Shown here: positions 8,654-18,406 of the stretch, piece after piece
Layout: each line of letters starts with the position of its first letter
Position numbering within the stretch: the first letter of the stretch is position 1
NCBI GenBank assembly: GCA_964017185.1
Contig: OZ024873.1
Span: forward strand, 52,686,760 to 52,750,759
Direction: 5' to 3'
Source of the DNA: Rugalucina vietnamica
Taxonomy: Eukaryota > Mollusca > Bivalvia > Lucinida > Lucinidae
DNA length: 64,000 nucleotides
Made by a program: the position numbers and the translations under genes
The notes under the pieces: model-generated
What the model was told of the DNA's origin: nothing
Seen by the model: the letters and a program-made list of their open reading frames with translations, nothing else
Database searches by the model: none

Positions 8654-10768
8654 TCAGTTGATCTTTTCACAGATACAGAAACACAAATGCCAATAAGCGG
8701 CATTGTATGAGCTGCTGACCTGCAATGACTTTCTGAAGCACTGTACCGCCTGAGGTTGGTCTCCCATGTCCTGATACGCCCAGCCTAACAGGTTGAAACA
8801 CGTTTCTCTATGGCACACGGAATTCGAGTCTAATAGATTGACCATTCTCGTGATATCTACTAGACAGTGAAAAGACTGGCCAGAATGTTTGTGAATCAAA
8901 TACAGTAGGAAGCGAGTCAGAAAACTTCCATCAACCACGCCCCATCTCTGCAAAAAAGTTCCATCATATAGATCTCTTAACAGTGGTAGGGCATAAGACC
9001 TGATCATTTCATATCTTATAGCAAGTGGTGTAATTGCCTTCTCAAATGGTAGGAAGACTATACATGGCTGAAGGTAATCTCTCAAGATCTCGAAGGCTGT
9101 AATGTTTGGCCTGTGCTCTGTAGCTTGTGCCAGTTCGCGTGCATTTGGCCTACCAGGGGGGAAACGAGTTGCAGTTGCACAAACTTGCTTGACGTTGGCG
9201 GAGGTGTTGATAAGATCTAACGTATCACACCATTTGGGTGTAAACCACAGATCTAAAATTTCTTTCCTGTCACAGTTTGCAACGCGGCAAGACCACCAAG
9301 AAAGCTTTATGAATGGAATGAGAATGGAAGTGGCAGCGTCTGTTTCTTCTTCAGTATGGTTGGTTATCTGCGCTTGTCCGGCAATTAGCAAAACTGCCAG
9401 CAGATCGGTAGTGTATTCAGTCACGTCTTGAGTGAATCTTGGCATATCGCCACTCAATCGCGGTATCCGATCTAGTACCTGATTCCTAGCACGCATCATG
9501 TCCCCAAGTAGGATATCTATTGATGCTACCTGAATAAGATGCTCCTCTGATCGACTTTTATTCAAAGTGGGTGTCAAGTATATATTTAGGCGTTTGCCAA
9601 TCAAATCACTTTCAAGGCTTTCAAGCACGCTTCTCATATCAGATCGAATAAAAATTTCTAACAGTTTCACCAGTCTCCGCTTTACTTCTTTATCTCTAAC
9701 TCGATCAAACATATTTTCTCTTGGAATGAAGTAGTTTGGAATGTTACTTTTCTTGACCCAGGTGTACATCTGCCTCATACACATAATGGCACAACTAACC
9801 AAATTTTCAGGAATCCAACAGTCAGTCGGTGTATTTTCAAGCATGTAGAACATGCATGTTTTGAAGTGGTATGATGTAAGTGAATCCTTTCGTAGGTGCT
9901 TCTTGATAACTTCCTTTTTTAACACCTTGAGAAGTACATAACACTTATGCTGAGTATCATTAAACTGTGATACCAGTGAGCGCTCTTGTTCAGAAAAAGC
10001 AATTCTCCATTGAACTTTCTTTTCATTACTGTTTGGATGGCAAGCCTGTACCAGCACAAATCCTAAAGATTTATACTTGTGTATCATTTCTGGTGTCGGC
10101 CAGTTATATTTTCGTCTTCTTGTTAGCCACTTCGCTGCAACTTTTGGCCAGGACTTGCACCAAACTGCATAAACAGTATCTGTTGGAATCCTCCCAATTG
10201 CATCCTCATGCAACGCAGGACCTTCCCGTGTTCTGTATTGTAAATTATTAGGATCGTCAAGATTCTGTATCAAACAAAGCCTGTCATCCTCGTCAATATA
10301 TAAATCGTAAAGTTTGTCATCTATGTGATGACCGAAACCCTTAAACATCGGTTCCCCATCATGAAGCAATTGAAGCCTGACATAGCCAGGATGTTTGTCA
10401 GGTATTAATAAGTAGCTTATAGGGCGCGGGAAATGCGACGCTTGTGTAACAACGGGAAAGCAGAGGGATACCAAAGCGTTGTCAATGTCTGACCCTAAAC
10501 CAATAGTAGAAGAGCCTTCATACCAACTCCCGAATATATAGACTTTCAAAGGATATAAAGCAATTGCTTGTAATATTTCGGAGGATGTGGCGGATTCCTT
10601 CTTAGTCCTTTTAACATTGAGACTTGCGCCTACGTCTTCCATTACATGACTTAATGCCACAGATAGTGCCGCATACTGTCTAGCGTCATCTTCATCAGGT
10701 ATTGTTGGTAGTTCTTTAATTAAAAATATGAAATTAAACAAGTAGACCAAAGGGCAACGATCGCTCAC
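8654..10768 (-). CDS. Mab-21/cGAS-like nucleotidyltransferase with C-terminal TPR
   Basis: A 704-codon uninterrupted frame. Residues 80-96 read GSWYEGSSTIGLGSDID: the nucleotidyltransferase GS motif followed by the acidic D-x-D pair, in the spacing of Mab-21/cGAS-like proteins. The middle part (HKCYVLLKVLKK, TSYHFKTCMFYMLE) matches the helical Mab-21 domain. Residues from about 650 (FNLLGWAYQDMGD, QAVQCFRKSL) form a TPR-like helix pair, common in bivalve members. Active relatives sense nucleic acid and make cyclic dinucleotides; whether this one is catalytic is unknown, and I could not place the third acid. The start is probably not the first ATG: a splice acceptor (TTTTTAATTAAAG) ends at 10714, and codons upstream of it run into a dispersed repeat. 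The main exon is therefore likely 10713-8654 with an unseen upstream exon. Confidence 0.85.
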   Translation of the reverse strand: MSDRCPLVYLFNFIFLIKELPTIPDEDDARQYAALSVALSHVMEDVGASLNVKRTKKESATSSEILQAIALYPLKVYIFGSWYEGSSTIGLGSDIDNALVSLCFPVVTQASHFPRPISYLLIPDKHPGYVRLQLLHDGEPMFKGFGHHIDDKLYDLYIDEDDRLCLIQNLDDPNNLQYRTREGPALHEDAIGRIPTDTVYAVWCKSWPKVAAKWLTRRRKYNWPTPEMIHKYKSLGFVLVQACHPNSNEKKVQWRIAFSEQERSLVSQFNDTQHKCYVLLKVLKKEVIKKHLRKDSLTSYHFKTCMFYMLENTPTDCWIPENLVSCAIMCMRQMYTWVKKSNIPNYFIPRENMFDRVRDKEVKRRLVKLLEIFIRSDMRSVLESLESDLIGKRLNIYLTPTLNKSRSEEHLIQVASIDILLGDMMRARNQVLDRIPRLSGDMPRFTQDVTEYTTDLLAVLLIAGQAQITNHTEEETDAATSILIPFIKLSWWSCRVANCDRKEILDLWFTPKWCDTLDLINTSANVKQVCATATRFPPGRPNARELAQATEHRPNITAFEILRDYLQPCIVFLPFEKAITPLAIRYEMIRSYALPLLRDLYDGTFLQRWGVVDGSFLTRFLLYLIHKHSGQSFHCLVDITRMVNLLDSNSVCHRETCFNLLGWAYQDMGDQPQAVQCFRKSLQVSSSYNAAYWHLCFCICEKIN

Positions 10769-11330
10769 CTGAGAGCCTACAAGTATAGTAACCGCAAGAA
10801 AAGAAGTTGGGTTTTAACCATGTATGTGCATGACAACCATCTTGGTAATCTGACCTGGATGTTCATATGCACATTGGTTCCCCATTCCTATAGATGTTTC
10901 ATACAAATATTTTATTGACCAAGCGCTTTCAGGGGAGATAATGGGATATTATGGTAATTGACATGTATAGTGCTCCGGGATAGGACAGATGAAGCCCTGG
11001 GATCCACTGTTGTCAGAATCATTATATTCTGTCCAAGTTCCCATTTCCTGTAATATTTCCCTTTGAGTGATATTTGAACCGTTTTAACCATTCAAAGGCG
11101 ACCTGTGTTGATCTTGCAGTAAAGTAGATCATGATTATCACAGGGTCATGGTTTAAGACACATTGTAGTACTGTAGACATAAGTGTCACATGTCAAGTTT
11201 CGATATCTGGACATGGCGACCAACTTGGTCTTGTGGCCTGGTTGTCTTATATACACTTAGCAAAAATTCCAACGCATCAGTTTTTAAAATCGATAACTTT
11301 CGTTAGATTAAAGATTTTGTTTTTGAATTT
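10763..11330 (+). repeat. Dispersed repeat family D, copy 1
   Basis: Begins near GCTCACCTGAG and shares with 19725-20345 the blocks CCTATAGATG, GACCAAGCGCTTTCA-like, GCTCCGGGA..GG and CATTGTAGTACT. Repeats ending in AGGTGAGC are common in bivalve genomes (recollection, not searched). Confidence 0.6.
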
Positions 11331-11399
11331 TGCAAACCCTTTTTTGACGAGCATTTACGAGTAATGACTAGATTGTTTCAAATAAATTTAATAATGTGA

Positions 11400-11578
11400 C
11401 TATGTCTTAAGACAATCATGCAAAAACAGGGTTTCTACACGTGCTGATTGTCTTTTGGTAATAAATGGAATTAGAAAACATGGTGTTCATCGCATGTAAG
11501 CAAATGATTCGCTTCTTTGTCGAAAATCTCGCTAGAACGGCCGTCTTTGTAGAGGGGTAGCTGGTTTAATGTAGATTC
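11400..11578 (+). repeat. Left part of a host repeat split by the LTR element
   Basis: CATGCAAAAACAG, CACGTGCTGATTGT and GATTGTCTTTTGGTAAT recur at 45690-45760. The same repeat resumes after the LTR element at 18407. Confidence 0.65.
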
Positions 11579-12398
11579 TGTTACGTGCCAGGCGTAACTA
11601 GAAGATTAAGGAAACCAACAAGTTGGTTAGCCAGCAACAAGCTTTGTTTAAAATTTAACAAATCTATTTAGAAGTGATTTAACCAGTAATTACATGTGAA
11701 ACAATCAAAAGCATATACACAATCAAACAAAAATGAATGTACAATACCTTTCAAGATGTTAATTCCCTTAAAGAATGTCTGAATGTCCCTCAGAATTTTT
11801 TAACACAAGTCTGTATTAGTTTCTGATCCCAAGAATTAAAGTTTGTTTCAAAATAGCACTATGTCCCGATCCAGAATCGAATATCACAAAGTAATCCAAG
11901 AATAAGTTTAAATGCCAGTAAGATAGATTTTGACTTCTTAATAGTAACATCACCCAAAGATTGTCCTTATGAAAATTTGTAGCCCTTATATAGCACTGAG
12001 GAACATTCAGGATTCTTCCAGCAAATTCTATGATATCATATACTAAAAATAACACGTTGTTTACCAAAATTTAATGTTCTGGAATATTCTAGAGAGGCCA
12101 TTATCCTTCCAGAAAATTCCACAATATTCTTTTGACATAAAAAAGATTTTTCTAGAAGATTCTACATCTTTCCAGGTTTTTCCGGACTTTTCCGTCAAAG
12201 AACAATTTGAAATGTCTAGAAAATTCTGAAGTAAACAACCTGTTTATGTCCAATATTTGGGACACTAAAAGTAAATAATTGCTAAGGACAACAAGCAAAC
12301 GTCATATGTATAACATCATACTTTCCTGGGCATACTCCCTTGGGAAGTTTACCAGTACTGAATGCACATCTTTCGACAAGTAACTGTCATACATAACA
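11579..12398 (-). repeat. 3' LTR of the Gmr1-like element
   Basis: 820 bp; read on the minus strand it starts TGTTATGTATGACAG and ends GGCACGTAACA (TG...CA). It differs from the other LTR at positions including those near 11825, 11873, 11913, 11950, 11980, 12055 and 12392. Confidence 0.95.
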
Positions 12399-12411
12399 CT
12401 TCCCCTCTTCA
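12399..12411 (-). promoter_or_regulatory. Polypurine tract
   Basis: On the minus strand GAAGAGGGGAAG lies directly before the 3' LTR, the expected place for plus-strand priming. Confidence 0.8.
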
Positions 12412-12545
12412 AAGAAAAGAAAGTTTTATAAAATAAAGCTTTATTTTGCAATACTGGATAATTGTATACAATATGTTTAGCAAAATTTGTGCAAAACTAA
12501 TCAAATACAACAACACAAAGCTGGACATCAGCATTGTAGAGGCAC

Positions 12546-14768
12546 TTAAGCTCTGCTTAGGGTGTCTGGAATGATATTATCTCTTCCTCGGATATGTCTG
12601 ATGTCAAGATTGTGCTCTTGCAACATGAGACTCCACCTGAGTAAACGCTGGTTCTTGTTTTTCATTTTATGTATGAAAGTCAGTGGATTGTGGTCACTGA
12701 AGACAACAATTGGTGCATGTGAAGAAGCTAAGTAAACTTCAAAGTGCTGAAGCGCAAGGATTAGAGATAGGCATTCTTTCTCTATGGTAGAGTAATTTCT
12801 CTGATGCTTGTTAAACTTTTTGGAAAAATAACAAACAGGATGGTCAACACCATTGTCATCTTCTTGCAACAATACACTGCCTGCACCAACATCTCTGGCA
12901 TCTACAGCCAACTTGAACTCTTTGTCAAAACTTGGTGCTAAGAGAACCGGAGCACTTCTAAGTATGGCCTTGAGCTTATCAAATGACTTCTGGCAGTCAT
13001 CTGTCCAAACATACTTGGCCTTCTTACCAAGCAAGTTTGTCAGAGGCTCAGCTATAGCCGAGAAGTTGTTGCAGAATTTCCTGTAATATCCAGCCATACC
13101 CAGAAAGCGCATCAGTTGTCTTTTGCTAGTAGGTACAGGAAAATCTGAGATAGCCTCAACTTTAGCTTCTACAGGTTTTACCTGACCTTGACCTACAAAG
13201 TGTCCAAGAAATGTCAAGTTTGCATGGCAAAATTCACTTTTTGCCAAGTTCACAGTTAGTTTAGCATCACTTAGCCGGTCAAAGAATGTTCTGATTGTCT
13301 GCAAGTGTTGTTGCCACTCCTCACTGAAGATAATAGCGTCGTCGATATAGGCTTTACAGCCATCCAGATTGGAAATCAAACTGTTGACCAGCCGCTGAAA
13401 AGTCGCAGGCGAGTTCTTCATTCCAAATGGCATGACTTTATACTGGTACAGTCCATCTGGTGTAACAAATGCCGAGATCTCCTTTGCTCTGTCCGTGAGG
13501 GGTATCTGCCAAAATCCCTTTAGCAGATCGAACTTTGTAACATACTTGGCATGTCCAATATTATCAATGCAGTCATCGATTCGTGGGATGGGGAAAGTGT
13601 CTGTTTTAGTGGCAGAATTGACTTTTCGATAGTCTGTGCACATTCTAAATGTCCCGTCTGGCTTTGGTACAAGAATACAAGGAGAACTCCATTCACTTTG
13701 GCTGGGTTCAATGAAATCATTGTCCAGCAAATATTGAACTTCTTCCTTGAGATATTGCTGTTTTACAGGGTTCATTCTGTAAGGATGTTGCTTTACAGGT
13801 TTTGAACCTTCAATAATGTCAACATCATGATAGATTTTGTCAGTTCTGGATGGAATGTCCGGAAACAAGTGCTCATATTCAAGAACTAACTGTTTCAGTT
13901 CAAGTCTTTTGTCTGAATCAAGGTGAGACAGTTTCTGATCAAGATTCTGTAGTATGTCAGAATTCTGGAGTTTCGATGACGAGGGATCAGATTTCTCCAA
14001 GTTGAAGTCCTCAGAGTCCATTTGATTTTGTTCATGAGGGACAGAATTAACTATATTTACTGATGAAATAACAGAACTATCCCTATCAATATACTTCTTG
14101 AGCATATTAATGTGACATAGCTGTTTTTGCTTGCGCCTCCCAGGAGTGTTAACAATGTAATTCACGTCACTTAACTTTTTATCAACAGTATACGGGCCAT
14201 AATATCTAGCTTGTAAAGGTCTGCCAGGAATGGGCAAGAGAGCAAGTACCTTGTCTCCAGGTTCAAAATTTCTGTCTTTAGCATTTTCATCATAACGAAT
14301 CTTCATTTTGCTTTGAGCAGATTTGAGATTGGACCGAGCTGCATCACAGGCCTTTGATAGTCTGTTTTTGAAATCAGACACATATTGAAGTAAGTTCAAA
14401 GAACTGTCATCATCTGAGAGAAATTTCTCTTTTAGAAGTTTTAACGGTCCACGTACAGTGTGCCCAAAAACAAGCTCAAATGGGCTGAACCCCAGAGACT
14501 CTTGTACAGATTCTCTTACAGCAAATAGAAGCAAGTGTATGCCTTCATCCCAATCTTTTTCAGTGTCAAAGCAGTAAGATCTGATCATGTTTTTCAAAGT
14601 TTGATGGAATCTTTCTAAGGCACCTTGGCTTTCAGGGTGGTAAGCCGATGACTTGTATTGCTTAATTCCAAGTTCGTACATGACTTGCTGAAAAAGTCCT
14701 GACATAAAATTTGAGCCCTGGTCTGACTGGATAGATTTTGGGAGGCCTACAAATGTGAAGAACTTCAC
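12546..14768 (-). CDS. pol: Pol, second part: integrase core end, reverse transcriptase, RNase H
   Basis: A 740-codon intact frame. Residues 1-60 complete the integrase core: the second Asp in QSDQGSNF and the Glu in GALERFHQTLKN. Residues about 160-230 carry the GPY-like integrase tail (ARYYGPYTV). Reverse transcriptase follows, with the first catalytic Asp near residue 414 (FDLLKG) and the AYIDD box near 474-477. RNase H spans about 600-735 (AVDARDVGAGSVL, FSDHNPLTF, IPDTLSRA at the end). The frame starts just after an in-frame stop that separates it from the rest of the integrase. Confidence 0.93.
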   Translation of the reverse strand: MKFFTFVGLPKSIQSDQGSNFMSGLFQQVMYELGIKQYKSSAYHPESQGALERFHQTLKNMIRSYCFDTEKDWDEGIHLLLFAVRESVQESLGFSPFELVFGHTVRGPLKLLKEKFLSDDDSSLNLLQYVSDFKNRLSKACDAARSNLKSAQSKMKIRYDENAKDRNFEPGDKVLALLPIPGRPLQARYYGPYTVDKKLSDVNYIVNTPGRRKQKQLCHINMLKKYIDRDSSVISSVNIVNSVPHEQNQMDSEDFNLEKSDPSSSKLQNSDILQNLDQKLSHLDSDKRLELKQLVLEYEHLFPDIPSRTDKIYHDVDIIEGSKPVKQHPYRMNPVKQQYLKEEVQYLLDNDFIEPSQSEWSSPCILVPKPDGTFRMCTDYRKVNSATKTDTFPIPRIDDCIDNIGHAKYVTKFDLLKGFWQIPLTDRAKEISAFVTPDGLYQYKVMPFGMKNSPATFQRLVNSLISNLDGCKAYIDDAIIFSEEWQQHLQTIRTFFDRLSDAKLTVNLAKSEFCHANLTFLGHFVGQGQVKPVEAKVEAISDFPVPTSKRQLMRFLGMAGYYRKFCNNFSAIAEPLTNLLGKKAKYVWTDDCQKSFDKLKAILRSAPVLLAPSFDKEFKLAVDARDVGAGSVLLQEDDNGVDHPVCYFSKKFNKHQRNYSTIEKECLSLILALQHFEVYLASSHAPIVVFSDHNPLTFIHKMKNKNQRLLRWSLMLQEHNLDIRHIRGRDNIIPDTLSRA

Positions 14769-14786
14769 AAGTGCATCAACTATTGT

Positions 14787-15511
14787 TTAAGCCTTGATAT
14801 CCCTGAGTGGGATAGCTTCAGGAAAGCGAGTTGAAGCACACATTATGGTCAGAAGATATTCACAACCTTTCTTTGTTTTGGGTAAGGGACCTACACAATC
14901 AATAATCACTCTGCTGAAAGGTTCATCAAAGGCAGGAATGGGCTGTAACTGAGCTTTAGGAATAGTCTGATTGGGTTTTCCTACCATCTGACAAGTGTGG
15001 CAGGATTTGCAGTGTTGAGATACATCAGATTTTATTCCTGGCCAGTAGAAATGATTAAGGATCTTGTGATAGGTCTTATTTACACCTAAATGGCCTGACA
15101 TTGGAGTTTCATGGGCCAAGTTTCAGGGCGATAAACCCTAGGGATCACAATTTGGTGGTTAACAGTCCACTCATCTTCTGCTGAGACATCTGGAGGACGC
15201 CATTTTCTCATCAAAATGTCATTTTTGACATAATAGCAAACAGGAACCTGGGATATTTCATTTTCATTAAAAGCCCTTTCAAATAAAGGCGAGATCTCAG
15301 GATCACTGTGTTGTTCTTTACAAAGCTGTGACCTTGATAGCTGGTCATGACCTTGGTCATTTGAGTTGGAAGGTGAAAGGTCATTTTCTGACCCCGACAT
15401 TGGATTGCTAGGGTCAGTCTGAATATCAGACTGACTAGAGGAAAGAGATGTTGAAATCTCTTTATTAAAGGACTGACCTATCAAAGTGTCAGTTAAATTT
15501 ATGGCCTGCAT
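14787..15511 (-). pseudogene. pol: Pol, middle part: integrase zinc domain and first catalytic Asp, frame-broken
   Basis: Two overlapping pieces. The first (15511-15086) is a Ser/Asp-rich linker followed by the beginning of the integrase N-terminal region (WTVNHQIVIPRVYRPE). The second (15119-14787) carries the zinc-finger residues (HLGVNKTYHKIL ... CKSCHTC) and the first integrase Asp (VIIDCVGPLPKTKKG). A frameshift lies near 15118 and an in-frame TAA near 14786. A frame change also separates this region from the protease at 15511, where TAA and the next ATG overlap. Confidence 0.85.
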
Positions 15512-15978
15512 TACATCCCATCATATAATTTGGCTTTCATAGCCATTGCCCTAGTAACAGCACAAGAAGGGTAAAGGTCAGGAATTTCCTGCTCAATGGG
15601 ATCAGGCAGTTGATCAACACATGGTGTGCTGGTCAAAAGTGGGTTTACCACAACCTTATCTCCTGCCAAATCATTGCCTAACAGCAAATAAATACCTTTA
15701 AAGGGTAAGGAAGGTCTAATACCTACAGCCACGGGACCTGTTACTAAGTCAGAGGACAAATAAATATTATGGAGGGGTACGTTAACAAATCCACACTCTA
15801 CGCCCTGGATAAGGACACTTGTCCCAGAAGAAGACTTCTCGGAAAATGGCAAGGTATCTGCCAAGATAAGGGATTGAGAAGCTCCGGTATCTCGTAAGAT
15901 TTTGATAGGGGTAGACTGGGCAGAGTCACTGTTAAGTGACACAAAACCATCTGATAAGAATGGTTCATAAATCTCCAT
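15511..15978 (-). CDS. pol: Pol, first part: aspartic protease
   Basis: 155 codons with the retroviral-type protease motif ILRDTGASQSLIL near residues 28-40, and a later LLLGNDLAGD (the usual I/L-L-G-x-D motif). It is in a different frame from gag and overlaps gag's out-of-frame tail. Whether the shift is a programmed recoding or a lesion cannot be told from one copy. Confidence 0.85.
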   Translation of the reverse strand: MEIYEPFLSDGFVSLNSDSAQSTPIKILRDTGASQSLILADTLPFSEKSSSGTSVLIQGVECGFVNVPLHNIYLSSDLVTGPVAVGIRPSLPFKGIYLLLGNDLAGDKVVVNPLLTSTPCVDQLPDPIEQEIPDLYPSCAVTRAMAMKAKLYDGM

Positions 15979-15979
15979 A

Positions 15980-17473
15980 ATAGAATCCTCAGAGACTGAC
16001 CCTTACAAGTTCTGGTCAGTATAGGGTTTTCTTCCTGGATACAAGACTGTGGTTTAGCCTTTAAGGAGGTGAGGCCTGTCGGTTTAGCACTATCTAGATT
16101 TTCTCTTTCTTTCTTTCGTTTCAGTGCCAAACATTTAGAAATAATGTGGCCAGTTTTCTTACAATAATTACAAATTGGCTGGGATAAGGGATTTTGTCCT
16201 TTGTTTTCACTAGAAAATTTGGGTTTTGGACTGGAATTGTCAGTTGGATTACTGGGATTGGCTTTGGGACCGGACTGAGGGGAATATGGTTTTGACTGAG
16301 GGGTAATTTGCTTTGATTGAGGGTTATATGGTTTCCTAGGATATGGCTTGTTGACAAATGAAGCCTTATGGGTCAAAGCATAGTCATCAGCTAAACGTGC
16401 TGCTGTTTCCAAGTTTTCAACTTCTCTTTCGTTCAAGAAAGCCTTAACATCAGAATTTATGCACCGTTTGAATTCTTCAACAAGCATGAGCTGCCTTAGC
16501 TTTGCATGATCAGAACCTACTTTCTTTGAAGAACACCATCTATCAAATAGTTGCTCTTTTGTTCTAGCAAACTCAACATGAGTCTGGTCATGTTCTTTTC
16601 TACAGTCTCTAAATTTCTGCCTGTATGCCTCAGGGACCAACTCATAAGCCTTAAGAATAAATTCCTTTACTGTATCATAATCTGAGCTTTGCTCAAGAGA
16701 AAGCTGAGTGTAAATTTCTCGAGCTTTACCAATTACAACACTTTGCAAAAGCAAGGTCCAGTGCTCTTTTGGCCATTTCAAGTTTTCTGCCACCTTCTCA
16801 AAATGTAAGAAATATTTGTCAACCTCTTTTTCTTGAAATAGAGGAACTAATCGTATATGTTTTGTTACATCAAATATTTTGCTTGTGTCTGAAGATAAAG
16901 ATTTTGATTTTGATTTTTCATTAAATTCAATTTCTTTGATTCTTAACTGAAATAGCCTTTCTCTTTCTTTTTCTTCATTTTTCTTTTTCAATTTCAAGCC
17001 TTTCTTGTCGTTCTAATTTTTCATATTCTAAATCTCTTTGTTTCTCCTTCTCTCAATCTTCCATTTCTAACCTTTGTTTATGCATTTTTTCTTCCCGTTC
17101 TAAAGTTTCCAATCTTATTCTTTCTTCCCTTTCGGCCTCTTCTGCCCTTATTCTTTCATCCCGCTCTAAAGTTTCCAACCTTATTCTTTCTTCATACTCA
17201 AATTTTAGTTTTTCTAATTTGTCTTTTGATTTCTAGTTCCCTCAACTGCAAGTCAGTCTGAGTGACTAGAATCTGAGAAGTAGCCGAGGAATCAAAAATT
17301 TCCTCGTCAACAAAAAACTGAATCAAAATGTTCTTAATTTCATGTTTTAACATGGAAGTCTTGATATTTGACAACCCATAATGATCAGCTATGTCTAAGA
17401 GATCACTCTTTTTGGCCTTATCTAACAGCTCCTGAGAAGGCGCAGCAATAAAGTCACTTAGTTTGAATGACAT
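15980..17473 (-). pseudogene. gag: Gag with SCAN-like capsid and zinc knuckle, frame-broken
   Basis: Starts with ATG at 17473. Residues 1-75 form an N-terminal helical segment (DFIAAPSQELLDKAKKSDLL). A Glu/Arg-rich coiled coil follows, interrupted by a frame change near 17.22 kb, a TGA at 17053-17055 and another frame change near 17.00 kb. The downstream 16997-15980 part is open and holds a SCAN-like block (YFLHFEKVAENLKWPKEHW ... EAYRQKFRD), a Pro/Ser/Lys-rich linker with repeated PQSK-type units, and a zinc knuckle C-x2-C-x4-H-x4-C (CNYCKKTGHIISKC). The lesions make a full gag product unlikely from this copy. Confidence 0.88.
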
Positions 17474-17564
17474 GGTTGCTTTTTGCTGGCTTTAGCTATT
17501 TAAACAGCAAACAGTGAAGATACTTTAGAATTTTAAATAAATTTGGTGCACAAGAAATTTCAAT

Positions 17565-17582
17565 CCCGGACTCGAGCCCCCA
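17565..17582 (-). other. Primer-binding-site candidate
   Basis: Four bases inside the 5' LTR edge the minus strand reads TGGGGGCTCGAGTCCGGG, beginning with TGG, as expected for pairing to a tRNA 3' CCA end. The tRNA species was not identified. Confidence 0.6.
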
Positions 17583-17586
17583 ATTC

Positions 17587-18406
17587 TGTTACGTGCCAGG
17601 CGTAACTAGAAGATTAAGGAAACCAACAAGTTGGTTAGCCAGCAACAAGCTTTGTTTAAAATTTAACAAATCTATTTAGAAGTGATTTAACCAGTAATTA
17701 CATGTGAAACAATCAAAAGCATATACACAATCAAACAAAAATGAATGTACAATACCTTTCAAGATGTTAATTCCCTTAAAGAATGTCTGAATGTCCCTCA
17801 GAATTTTTTAACACAAGTCTGTATCAGTTTCTGATCCCAAGAATTAAAGTTTGTTTCAAAATAGCACTATGTCCCAATCCAGAATCGAATATCACAAAGT
17901 AATCCAAGAATAAGTTTAAATTCCAGTAAGATAGATTTTGACTTCTTAATAGTAACAGCACCCAAAGATTGTCCTTATGAAAATTGGTAGCCCTTATATA
18001 GCACTGAGGAACATTCAGGATTCTTCCAGCAAATTCTATGATATCATATACTAAAAATAACAAGTTGTTTACCAAAATTTAATGTTCTGGAATATTCTAG
18101 AGAGGCCATTATCCTTCCAGAAAATTCCACAATATTCTTTTGACATAAAAAAGATTTTTCTAGAAGATTCTACATCTTTCCAGGTTTTTCCGGACTTTTC
18201 CGTCAAAGAACAATTTGAAATGTCTAGAAAATTCTGAAGTAAACAACCTGTTTATGTCCAATATTTGGGACACTAAAAGTAAATAATTGCTAAGGACAAC
18301 AAGCAAACGTCATATGTATAACATCATACTTTCCTGGGCATACTCCCTTGGGAAGTTTACCAGTACTGAATGCACATCTTTCGACAAGTAACTGTCATAG
18401 ATAACA
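17587..18406 (-). repeat. 5' LTR of the Gmr1-like element
   Basis: 820 bp, same length as the other LTR and about 99% alike by eye. It should hold the element's own promoter and poly(A) signal; I could not place a TATA box with confidence. Confidence 0.95.

Larger units (their letters stand above)
11579..18406 (-). mobile_element. LTR retrotransposon, Ty3/gypsy group, Gmr1-like
   Basis: A complete 6.83-kb element on the minus strand with 820-bp LTRs, a primer-binding-site candidate, gag, pol and a polypurine tract. Pol is ordered protease, integrase, reverse transcriptase, RNase H. That integrase-before-RT order within a Ty3/gypsy-type RT is the diagnostic trait of Gmr1 elements. Gag carries a SCAN-like capsid region, also a Gmr1 trait. 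The two LTRs differ at about seven visible positions, so insertion was recent. Gag and pol nevertheless carry frame breaks, so this copy is not autonomous. No target-site duplication is evident. Confidence 0.9.

Noticed and set aside
9102-10251. Plus-strand frames of 109 and 94 codons
   Set aside because: They are antisense shadows of the Mab-21-like gene.
11816-12067. 83-codon frame in each LTR (also 17824-18075)
   Set aside because: Its duplication reflects only the LTR pair. No domain, and LTRs of this group are not coding.
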